Origin: Candidatus Gerdarchaeota archaeon
GTDB lineage: Archaea; Asgardarchaeota; Heimdallarchaeia; JABLTI01
Direction of reading: 5' to 3'
DNA: 5,220 bases
Assembly: GCA_016840945.1 (NCBI GenBank)
Contig: JAEORJ010000388.1
Location: forward strand, 1 to 5,220
Below, one piece after another: positions 1-5,220 of this stretch. Under the pieces are notes generated by a model, which was given only the letters and a program-made list of their open reading frames with translations, had not been told where the DNA came from and did no database searches. Made by a program: the position numbers and the translations under genes. Position 1 is the first letter of the stretch. The number at the start of each line of letters is the position of its first letter.

Positions 1-1153
1 AAACGTAACCATCTATTTCTGAACGTATCTCTGATCCTTCTTGTATTGGTCTACCAAAAATATCTCGCGCAACAGCAATTAAATCACCTTTTCTGACAAA
101 ATCGCCTTGTTTAACTTTTAAGTCTATTATCGCTGGTGAATTTATTCTTGGATGTCCAACATGTCTCACAGCTTGTCCTTTAGCTATTATTGGAATACCA
201 GTAATTGGTTCAATTTCACCTTCTATCATTCCAGTAGTTTTCATAACATTTGTTATACCAATTGTTGCAGCAGTAACTATATCTTCATCGACTTCACGAT
301 ACATGCCTAATTCAACTGTAAAAGAAGGTATTCTTAGATAATTTAAAGCAGCACCTGATGTTGATCGATGTAATTTTTTCTGAATATATTTCTTAGGTAT
401 TGTTTCTCGAACTATTGTAAATCCAAATGCCTTTACTAATTCGTCTGTCTTTTTGTAAAGTTCTTGTGCTTCAAGAATAGCTTCCTCCCCTTTTTCTGAA
501 TCATATAATACTCTATCTAGAAAAATAAAAGGAATCGATTTTATGAATGCATTGTGTAAATCTATTAAGAAATCAGCAGCATCCTTCATATAGCCAAAAA
601 GCTTCTTCCAGATAATTTCTTGTATAGAAGGGTATAATTCATCTGACTCAAATCTATATAACGGATCCAATTGCTCGGATTGATCGTCTTCTACTGATAT
701 TTTGACAGATTTCTCAGATAAAATTGAGATATCTTTTTCTTCTTTCTTTTCTTTATCAATAACTAATTTATCTGTTACAATATTTTCTTTCTCTATTTTA
801 TCTCTAAAGGGATTTCCATCGGGAAACAATCTATTAGGATCTTTCTTATCATAGTAAGGATATCTTGAAATTGTTCTTGAACCTGCTGGATTTAGTGTAG
901 GAATTGCAATTATTGCTCCTTTTAATTTATTTAAATCTAAATTATTGATTATATTATGTATAACAGGTATACCGGTATATTCATCGCCATGAATGTTTGC
1001 AGTTAGCCAAAGAATTGGTCCATCAGCTTTACCTTGTGCTATTATTATTGGCAAACGCTCAATAGTTCCTGTTGGGTGTTCTAAGACATTTAAATAGTCA
1101 TAAATAATCTTTCCAGGTTGTCCTTTTATTTCACCAATTACAATTTCCTTCAT
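1..1153 (-). CDS. Succinylglutamate desuccinylase/aspartoacylase (AstE/AspA) family zinc deacylase, C-terminus cut by window edge
   Basis: My translation gives 384 residues from ATG at 1153 with no stop, so the gene continues past base 1. The M14-type zinc carboxypeptidase fold is shown by HGDE (H55, E58; two zinc ligands), NPAGSR (88-93) and NRLFPDG (107-113) for substrate binding, DLH (third zinc ligand, H200) and VELG with the probable catalytic E281. The part after about residue 300 resembles the barrel-sandwich (biotinyl-like) domain that follows the catalytic domain in this family, with VKQGDFVRKGDLIA near 347-360. Family members hydrolyse amide bonds of N-acyl amino acids or similar compounds, and the substrate cannot be told from sequence. 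An unusual lysine/glutamate-rich insert fills about residues 114-173. The start is supported by AAGGAGA seven bases upstream. The gene is divergent from the surface protein gene and has its own promoter region. There is no signal peptide, so it is probably cytoplasmic. The family call is firm and the specific function is open. Confidence 0.9.
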   Translation of the reverse strand, partial: MKEIVIGEIKGQPGKIIYDYLNVLEHPTGTIERLPIIIAQGKADGPILWLTANIHGDEYTGIPVIHNIINNLDLNKLKGAIIAIPTLNPAGSRTISRYPYYDKKDPNRLFPDGNPFRDKIEKENIVTDKLVIDKEKKEEKDISILSEKSVKISVEDDQSEQLDPLYRFESDELYPSIQEIIWKKLFGYMKDAADFLIDLHNAFIKSIPFIFLDRVLYDSEKGEEAILEAQELYKKTDELVKAFGFTIVRETIPKKYIQKKLHRSTSGAALNYLRIPSFTVELGMYREVDEDIVTAATIGITNVMKTTGMIEGEIEPITGIPIIAKGQAVRHVGHPRINSPAIIDLKVKQGDFVRKGDLIAVARDIFGRPIQEGSEIRSEIDGYV

Positions 1154-1160
1154 GATTGAT

Positions 1161-1167
1161 TCTCCTT
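1161..1167 (-). promoter_or_regulatory. Ribosome binding site of the deacylase gene
   Basis: On the minus strand AAGGAGA lies seven bases before ATG at 1153. This is the strongest purine-rich Shine-Dalgarno match in the window and fixes the start of the deacylase. Confidence 0.75.
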
Positions 1168-1214
1168 TATGATAAAGCATTAATTAATACTAGAGTCAAT
1201 ACATCATTTTTTTA

Positions 1215-1228
1215 TTAATAAAGTTTCT
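1215..1228 (-). promoter_or_regulatory. Candidate archaeal BRE/TATA promoter of the deacylase gene
   Basis: On the minus strand AGAAAC (1228-1223, purine-rich like a BRE) is followed by TTTATTAA (1222-1215, TATA-like). Transcription starting about 25 bases downstream would begin near 1193 and give a leader of about 40 bases that includes the ribosome binding site. In such AT-rich DNA, TATA-like strings occur by chance, so this is tentative. Confidence 0.35.
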
Positions 1229-1258
1229 AACCTAAGGTAATATTTTAAACTGTACTGT

Positions 1259-1266
1259 TATAAAAG
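1259..1266 (+). promoter_or_regulatory. Candidate TATA box for the surface protein gene
   Basis: TATAAAAG on the plus strand would place transcription start near 1289, just ahead of the GGTGA ribosome binding site. A second TATA-like string (TATTTTAA, 1241-1248) is a rival and would give a leader of about 38 bases. No clear BRE precedes either one. The choice between them is inference. Confidence 0.4.
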
Positions 1267-1297
1267 AGTAATATAATTAATGATTGACTTATCATTT

Positions 1298-1302
1298 GGT
1301 GA
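1298..1302 (+). promoter_or_regulatory. Ribosome binding site GGTGA that decides a TTG start
   Basis: GGTGA sits five bases before TTG at 1308 and matches the archaeal anti-Shine-Dalgarno end. An in-frame TAA stop lies directly before the TTG (1305-1307), so no longer start is possible. The next in-frame ATG (residue 13) would fall inside the signal peptide. Confidence 0.7.
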
Positions 1303-1307
1303 AATAA

Positions 1308-2225
1308 TTGAAAGTTTGCTCTAAAAATAAATTTACTAGTATAATGCTTCTCCTTATAATTCTTGCAAGTGGAATTTTCTTAATTAACAGTCAAAATTCA
1401 ATTGCTAATTATATAGTTTCACCAAGTGAAACCTATACTTATGTTTTAGAACGATCAGATTTATACGTAGAATTTGAGGACTTGTCAGAAGTAGGAACAG
1501 ACGGATTATATAATGACATTAGTTTACCTAGTAGAAGTACTTTCACGGTTGAAATTCTTAATGTAGATGAAGAATGGGGAGTTGATTTTGAAGTATCTAA
1601 TTCTACAGAAACCACTTCTGATTATCTTACTAATGATCAATTCATTTATGAATTAAGTAATTTTATCTATTATCCTGTATTAGAAGGCAAAAGAATTGCT
1701 GAAGAATATGATGCTGATAAAATAAAGATAGGACCTGAAATAACTTCTTGGTTCTTTATCCAACCAACTGAAGCAAATTGGAATTTTCTTAATAATTTTA
1801 CTAAAGAAGAATATTACTCAGATATACCAATAAATCAATACATTGATGGTTACTTTCAAGCAAGTTTAGAGAGATTAGAAGGTGAAGTGTTGTTTGATTA
1901 TAATATTAAAGGAACTTATACCAATGAGTCAGATAAGGCAAATATCCAATTTGATCACTTATTCAAATTTGTTTGGAATGAAACTACAGGTGTTTTATTA
2001 GGTTACAGAATTTCTTCTTATTTGACAGGTAAATATTACGATTTTGATGTTTATGAAGAGATTTATGTCGTCTGTCATCTAAGTGGTTATGATTTACCCA
2101 ATTACAAATATATTCCAGGATTCATTTCAGGTTATAGCTATTTCATTGCACTAAGTGGAATATTGGCTTTAACAGTTTTTGTTCTTATTGTCAGAACTAA
2201 AAGAAAAAAAAGAGCTAATTTATGA
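1308..2225 (+). CDS. Secreted, C-terminally anchored surface protein with PGF-type sorting signal (unknown function)
   Basis: The product has 305 residues. The N-terminus has a basic stretch (MKVCSKNKFTS) and then a hydrophobic helix at about residues 12-27, which reads as a signal peptide. The body (about 35-265) is rich in Tyr, Phe, Asp, Glu and Asn, has no catalytic motif I recognise, and is probably mostly beta-strand. It holds four N-glycosylation sequons (N98, N163, N206, N224), as expected for an exported archaeal glycoprotein. The end has IPGF (269-272), a hydrophobic helix at about 278-295 and the basic tail RTKRKKR. This architecture resembles PGF-CTERM-like archaeal sorting signals that are cut and lipid-linked by archaeosortases, and it could equally be a plain C-terminal membrane anchor. 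The start is TTG with GGTGA upstream. The gene is convergent with the degV-family gene, 14 bases apart. It could belong to the 'choice-of-anchor' type surface proteins of Asgard archaea, but I cannot assign a function. Confidence 0.85.
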   Translation: MKVCSKNKFTSIMLLLIILASGIFLINSQNSIANYIVSPSETYTYVLERSDLYVEFEDLSEVGTDGLYNDISLPSRSTFTVEILNVDEEWGVDFEVSNSTETTSDYLTNDQFIYELSNFIYYPVLEGKRIAEEYDADKIKIGPEITSWFFIQPTEANWNFLNNFTKEEYYSDIPINQYIDGYFQASLERLEGEVLFDYNIKGTYTNESDKANIQFDHLFKFVWNETTGVLLGYRISSYLTGKYYDFDVYEEIYVVCHLSGYDLPNYKYIPGFISGYSYFIALSGILALTVFVLIVRTKRKKRANL

Positions 2226-2255
2226 ACTAATTAATTAGCTCATCTTCCGTTTTTT
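2199..2255. terminator. Bidirectional hairpin terminator at a convergent gene junction
   Basis: A perfect 9-bp inverted repeat (GAGCTAATT at 2212-2220 and AATTAGCTC at 2233-2241) encloses a 12-base loop. For the minus-strand degV-family gene the stem is followed directly by eight T, one C and four T (2211 down to 2199), a strong terminator. For the plus-strand gene the stem is followed after eight bases by six T (2250-2255), a weaker match. The stem includes two bases of the degV-family stop codon, and the T-tract lies in the lysine-codon end of the surface protein gene. Confidence 0.7.
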
Positions 2256-3133
2256 GTTAACCAATTTTTATCATAATTTCCTATATAGACAAATCCCAGT
2301 GATTTTGGTCCTACATGTGTTCCTATAACTGGACCTGCTTCAATGATACGTATTTTTTTTCCATTGTTATTTTGCTCAAGCATTATTTGATATATTTCTT
2401 CAGCTATTTCGTAATCCTGGGTATGCCAAATGAAAATATAATCAGTAATAGCATTTTGAGGTATGAATTGAGCAGTATATTTTAGTCGTTTGATCACTTC
2501 ATTTCTTCCTTTTATTTTTCCGCCTGAAGAGATTAATCCATCAGTAAAATGTAAGATCGGTTTCATACTTAATGCCTGAGCTAATAATTTCTTTAGATGA
2601 CCTATTCGGCCACCTCTATGAAGGTATTCCAAGGTATCAACAATAACAACTAAACGATTCAAATCCACAATTTCATCTAATCTCGATATAATTTCATCTC
2701 TAGTTGCACCTTCATTAGCTAATTTTGCTGCTTCTAATACAAGCAACCCTAAACAGGAAGCTGAAACCTTTGAATCATAAACAGCGATATCAGCTGTTTT
2801 ATCCATCATTTGTACAACATTTCTGACACTATTTAATGTACCAGATAATTTTGCTGATATAACTATCGTTAATACTGATTCAGCTGATTCTGAAGCTTTT
2901 TCTAAAGTTTCAAGAATTAATTTCGGTGGAGGTATTGCGGTAGTGGGATAAATGGATTCTGTTGTTAAACGACGATAAAATTCTTGTTTGGTAATAGTTC
3001 CTGAATCACCATACAAAAAGAAATTTTCTGTATCAAAAATTACTTGAAAAGGAACAATAAAAATATCAAATTTGTTAATAAGATCTTCTGGTAGATCACA
3101 ACTTCCATCTGTTACAATTGCTACTTTTTTCAT
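2240..3133 (-). CDS. DegV family protein (fatty-acid-binding, FakB-like)
   Basis: The product has 297 residues from ATG at 3133, a usual length for DegV proteins (about 280-300). Family landmarks in order are TDGSCDLP (8-15, usually TDSS/TDST), TTAIPPP (64-70, usually TSQPSP), ISAKLSGTLNSV (92-103), YDSKVSASCLGLLVLEAA (119-136), VDTLEYLHRGGRIG (165-178), GGKIKGR (204-210) and GPVIGTHVGPKSLG (267-280). DegV proteins bind one fatty acid in a pocket between two domains. In bacteria the FakB members present it to the kinase FakA, and no FakA lies in this window. There is no signal peptide or membrane segment, so it is cytoplasmic. ATG at 3148 would add five residues (MRIIS), but ATG at 3133 has GAGG nine bases upstream and gives the typical MKKVAIVTD family start. 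The gene appears to be a single transcription unit. Changes in the first two motifs suggest an atypical ligand, which is inference. Confidence 0.92.
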   Translation of the reverse strand: MKKVAIVTDGSCDLPEDLINKFDIFIVPFQVIFDTENFFLYGDSGTITKQEFYRRLTTESIYPTTAIPPPKLILETLEKASESAESVLTIVISAKLSGTLNSVRNVVQMMDKTADIAVYDSKVSASCLGLLVLEAAKLANEGATRDEIISRLDEIVDLNRLVVIVDTLEYLHRGGRIGHLKKLLAQALSMKPILHFTDGLISSGGKIKGRNEVIKRLKYTAQFIPQNAITDYIFIWHTQDYEIAEEIYQIMLEQNNNGKKIRIIEAGPVIGTHVGPKSLGFVYIGNYDKNWLTKNGR

Positions 3134-3142
3134 AGAGATTAT

Positions 3143-3146
3143 CCTC
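3143..3146 (-). promoter_or_regulatory. Ribosome binding site that favours the inner start of the degV-family gene
   Basis: On the minus strand GAGG lies nine bases before ATG at 3133. It overlaps the alternative upstream ATG (3148-3146), which itself has no purine-rich sequence before it. This supports the 297-residue reading over the 302-residue one. Confidence 0.55.
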
Positions 3147-3193
3147 ATAATTAGAAATAGTTAAAATCTAATCGTTAACATAATGTTCTATTA

Positions 3194-3205
3194 ATTATAT
3201 TTTCA
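3194..3205 (-). promoter_or_regulatory. Candidate promoter of the degV-family gene
   Basis: On the minus strand TGAA (BRE-like) runs into AATATAAT (3201-3194, TATA-like). Transcription would start near 3172 and give a leader of roughly 40 bases before ATG 3133. The rest of the 106-bp spacer (3134-3239) shows no gene. The assignment is tentative given the AT-richness. Confidence 0.3.
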
Positions 3206-3239
3206 TTTATCTTTTTTTTGCTAAAAAGGATAAAATTTG

Positions 3240-4175
3240 TTAAAAATTAATTCCGAATTTCTTTCGTATTAATTTTAATTTTATAATTGCTTCTTCACTC
3301 AAATTTGCATGCGATTTAAAAACGGTAAAATTCCTTTGGCTTGGATTAACAGTTACATCTATAATATTTTTTTCAGCTAGCTTAGTTAGAGCTAATTCCA
3401 AAGTGAAATCATCACAGTTGAAATGTTCACATATTTTATCAAAAGAGATTACTTCGTTATGAATAGCATAATCAAGTATTTTTGGTAGCTCATCATATAA
3501 ATATAATATTTGCTCTTCTCTTTTTTGACTAAGTTCTTGTTCATGTAATGAATCTAGGAATTTCTTACGTTCGATATCATCAACAATAACAGATTTGGTT
3601 GCTTCCTCTGTATCTACCTCTATTTTTATCTGAGGACTACTCTCTTTTGTTTGTTCTTTTTCAATCAATTCATCAATGTTTGTGAGATTTAATTTCTTTA
3701 CAAAATTATCTAAAGAGTGTTTAGCTTCATTTCGTACTGTATCTTCAGGATCATGAACAAATGATCGTACTAATGCTGGGATGACTTTTTCATCACCAAC
3801 TTGAAATAACGCTTCAGCTGCAGCCATCCTGGCTTCTCTATCCTTATCTTTTTCTAAAACATTAACTAATGCATTTACCGCTTCTTGAGCTTTCATTAAC
3901 CCAAGAGAGTAAATAACCATTCCTCGAACAAAAGCATCTTCATCAGCTAAAGACACAATTAAGGAAGGAACAGATTTATTGTCATTTAATTGTCCTAATG
4001 ATAAAGCAGCATTAGCTCGTACTCTTGCAGAATAATCTTTTTGCATAGCTTCTATAAGATGAGGGATTACCTCGTTATCACCAATCCAACCAAGTGATAA
4101 AGCTGCTTGACTTCGTGTTTTCTCATCTTCATCTTTCAATTGTTCAATTGTTTCTTGTATTTCTTTATAGGACAA
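3240..4175 (-). CDS. HEAT-repeat protein with C-terminal winged-helix-like domain
   Basis: The product has 311 residues. Residues about 5-160 hold HEAT / PBS-lyase-like repeats with a period of 31-32: units at about 20-50, 51-82, 83-114 and 115-146 plus partial units at both ends. The recurring pattern is VRxxAALSLGxLGD followed by xxVIPxLIxxL. Such repeats form an alpha-solenoid for protein binding. Residues about 165-222 are a charged linker rich in Glu, Lys and Gln. Residues about 223-288 read as three helices and a beta wing (wing near DVTVNPSQRNFTVFKS), like a winged helix that could bind nucleic acid or protein. A basic helix ends the chain. There is no signal peptide or membrane segment. 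The start is TTG with GGTG seven bases upstream, and the first internal ATG (residue 44) would remove the first repeat. No strong hairpin follows the stop, only short T-runs (3235-3232, 3227-3223). No partner or exact role can be named from the context. Confidence 0.88.
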   Translation of the reverse strand: MSYKEIQETIEQLKDEDEKTRSQAALSLGWIGDNEVIPHLIEAMQKDYSARVRANAALSLGQLNDNKSVPSLIVSLADEDAFVRGMVIYSLGLMKAQEAVNALVNVLEKDKDREARMAAAEALFQVGDEKVIPALVRSFVHDPEDTVRNEAKHSLDNFVKKLNLTNIDELIEKEQTKESSPQIKIEVDTEEATKSVIVDDIERKKFLDSLHEQELSQKREEQILYLYDELPKILDYAIHNEVISFDKICEHFNCDDFTLELALTKLAEKNIIDVTVNPSQRNFTVFKSHANLSEEAIIKLKLIRKKFGINF

Positions 4176-4182
4176 TGAATTA

Positions 4183-4186
4183 CACC
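4183..4186 (-). promoter_or_regulatory. Ribosome binding site GGTG that decides a TTG start
   Basis: On the minus strand AAAGGGTG ends seven bases before TTG at 4175. No ATG, GTG or TTG occurs in frame between this start and the upstream stop at 4223-4221, so the TTG is well supported. It uses the same GGTG/TTG pairing as the surface protein gene. Confidence 0.65.
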
Positions 4187-4235
4187 CTTTTATTAGCTTG
4201 ACTATGTTTTCTTTTCTATTTTAATTTCTTTCTAA

Positions 4236-4250
4236 TATATTAAGCGTTTT
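4236..4250 (-). promoter_or_regulatory. Candidate BRE/TATA promoter of the HEAT-repeat gene
   Basis: On the minus strand AAAACGC (4250-4244) is followed by TTAATATA (4243-4236). A start about 25 bases downstream would fall near 4212 and leave a leader of about 36 bases. It lies between the pckA terminator and the HEAT gene, which fits separate transcription of the two genes. Confidence 0.4.
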
Positions 4251-4305
4251 GATGTTTTTCTTAACAAAATAATAGCTTTAATTTCCAAAAAATATGATTT
4301 TTAAT

Positions 4306-4341
4306 AAAAGAAAGAAAAAAAGGCAACCATTAATTGGTACC
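4306..4341 (-). terminator. Terminator of pckA
   Basis: Twelve bases after the pckA stop, the minus-strand RNA can form GGUACCA / UGGUUGCC (4341-4322): seven pairs including one G-U, one bulged U, and a five-base loop. It is followed by seven U, C, three U, C, four U (4321 down to 4306). Hairpin plus U-tract is a convincing terminator in bacteria, and the U-tract alone would suffice in many archaea. Confidence 0.75.
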
Positions 4342-4353
4342 TTCATTAACAAT

Positions 4354-5220
4354 CTATTTACCTGGACAAGTATTAGCTATTTTAGTATCTACTTTTCCTG
4401 TATAAGCTTTATCAAAATGTTTACAAAAATCATCAGCTAATTTCTTTGCTCGCAAGTCAAAAGCATCTTTATCTTTCCAAGTATTTTTAGGCCATAAAAC
4501 ATCTGAAGGAACTCCGTTACATGTTTTTGGCACATTTAAATGAAAGATCTCATCTTGTTGGTATTCAACATCCTCTAGCTCACCACTTAGTGCAGCATCA
4601 ACAAGTCTTCGAGTGAGATTGATATCCATTCTTTCACCAATACCATAAGGTCCTCCTGACCAACCTGTATTAATCAAATAGACTTTTGTTCCATGTATCT
4701 TTAATTTATCACCAAGTAATTTAGCATACTCATTAGGATTTCTTGGCATAAAAGGTTCTCCAAAGAATCTTGAGAAAGTTGAAACAGGATCAATTATTCC
4801 GGTTTCAGTTCCAGCTAATTTACTTGTATAACCCATTAAAAACCACAACATTGCTTGTTCGGGAGTTAATTTCGCAACAGGAGGTAATACCCCATTTGCA
4901 TCAGCAGTTAAGAAAAGGATAGTTTTAGGGTGACCACCTGTAGGAGGTTCTTTAATATTTGACAAGAAGGATAATGGAAATGAACCTCTTGAGTTTGGTG
5001 TTAATCGTTCATCAAAAAGGTCAAAGATACCATCTGGATACATCATAGTATTTTCAAAAATCGCACCATGTTTTAGATAATCATCCTTATGCAACATTGC
5101 ATGATAGATTTCAGGTTCTTTATCTTCACGCAAATTAATTAATTTCGCATAACGACCATATTCAAGATTGGCTATTGCGTTCTCACTCCAACCATGGTCG
5201 TCATCACCCAATAATGCACG
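4354..5220 (-). CDS. pckA: Phosphoenolpyruvate carboxykinase (ATP), C-terminal part; N-terminus beyond window edge
   Basis: The frame is open to the right edge: 288 residues are visible, ending at TAG (4356-4354). About 240 N-terminal residues of a usual 530-residue enzyme should lie outside. The TTG at 5211 is internal (Leu in RALLGDDDHGW), not a start. ATP-type PEPCK is shown by GDDDHGW (fragment residues 5-11, metal/nucleotide site), EPEIYHA, TPNSRGSFP (74-82, usually TENTR), GGHPK, FLTADANGVLPPV, GYTSKLAGTETG, FFGEPFM, NTGWSGGPYGIGERM (184-198) and the closing region with LNVPKTCNGVP. The P-loop (GxSGTGKTT) would lie outside the window. The enzyme converts oxaloacetate and ATP to phosphoenolpyruvate, CO2 and ADP in the cytoplasm, usually for gluconeogenesis, and it can run in reverse as an anaplerotic step. 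A good terminator follows the gene, which is therefore probably transcribed apart from the HEAT gene. Confidence 0.96.
   Translation of the reverse strand, partial: RALLGDDDHGWSENAIANLEYGRYAKLINLREDKEPEIYHAMLHKDDYLKHGAIFENTMMYPDGIFDLFDERLTPNSRGSFPLSFLSNIKEPPTGGHPKTILFLTADANGVLPPVAKLTPEQAMLWFLMGYTSKLAGTETGIIDPVSTFSRFFGEPFMPRNPNEYAKLLGDKLKIHGTKVYLINTGWSGGPYGIGERMDINLTRRLVDAALSGELEDVEYQQDEIFHLNVPKTCNGVPSDVLWPKNTWKDKDAFDLRAKKLADDFCKHFDKAYTGKVDTKIANTCPGK

Noticed and set aside
1154..1307. Small RNA or small protein gene in the divergent spacer
   Set aside because: No open frame with a ribosome binding site or stable fold was seen. The spacer is explained by two promoters and leaders.
2227..2238. 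Palindrome CTAATTAATTAG as a separate protein-binding site
   Set aside because: It is part of the terminator hairpin at the convergent gene ends and consists almost only of A and T, so nothing points to an operator.
3160..3179. GTTAA/TTAAC inverted repeat upstream of the degV-family gene, as an operator or riboswitch stem
   Set aside because: It has only five pairs in very AT-rich DNA with a ten-base loop, no conserved motif and no supporting second stem. Chance is a sufficient explanation.
3738..4118. Tandem DNA repeat array
   Set aside because: The periodicity is at protein level (HEAT units of 31-32 residues). The DNA units differ too much to be a nucleotide repeat or CRISPR array.
5209..5211. 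TTG at 5211 as the start of a 285-residue protein
   Set aside because: The frame continues to the window edge with RALL before GDDDHGW, as in full-length PEPCK, where this is the middle of the enzyme. It is an internal leucine.
1..5220. A linked multi-gene system such as defence, secondary metabolism or a mobile element
   Set aside because: The five genes belong to unrelated housekeeping or surface functions, have separate promoter- or terminator-like signals, and show no transposase, integrase, attachment site, tRNA or toxin-antitoxin pair.

Overview
The window is AT-rich (roughly 30% GC by eye) and gene-dense. It holds five protein genes, two of them cut by the window edges, and no gene-free stretch over 300 bases. 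The sequence suggests an archaeon. Two of the three starts that can be weighed carefully are TTG codons preceded by GGTG(A), which pairs with the archaeal anti-Shine-Dalgarno end. TATA-like boxes lie upstream of the genes. One gene encodes a secreted protein with four N-glycosylation sequons and a Pro-Gly-Phe / membrane helix / basic tail end, like archaeal C-terminal sorting signals. The low GC together with this type of surface protein recalls Asgard archaea (Heimdallarchaeia-like), but that is an inference from style and was not tested by any search.

Layout, left to right. (1) 1..1153, minus strand: zinc-dependent deacylase of the AstE/AspA (succinylglutamate desuccinylase/aspartoacylase) group, running off the left edge at its C-terminus. 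(2) A 154-bp divergent promoter region. (3) 1308..2225, plus strand: surface-anchored protein of unknown function. (4) A 14-bp convergent junction inside a hairpin with T-tracts on both sides. (5) 2240..3133, minus strand: DegV family lipid-binding protein; its start is probably five codons inside the longest frame. (6) A 106-bp spacer. (7) 3240..4175, minus strand: HEAT-repeat protein with a C-terminal winged-helix-like domain. (8) A 178-bp spacer with a terminator and a promoter. (9) 4354..5220, minus strand: C-terminal part of ATP-dependent phosphoenolpyruvate carboxykinase (pckA), running off the right edge at its N-terminus.

The genes do not form an obvious operon or a single pathway. 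The minus-strand genes are separated by 106 to 178 bp spacers that each carry promoter- or terminator-like signals, so they look like single transcription units. PEP carboxykinase serves central carbon metabolism, the deacylase some amide or N-acyl substrate, DegV fatty-acid binding, and the HEAT protein probably acts as a scaffold. I found no mobile element, CRISPR array, tRNA, rRNA or defence system, and no clear evidence of a new multi-gene system. The most interesting points are the HEAT plus winged-helix protein, the PGF-type surface protein, and a terminator that appears to overlap the coding end of the opposing gene.
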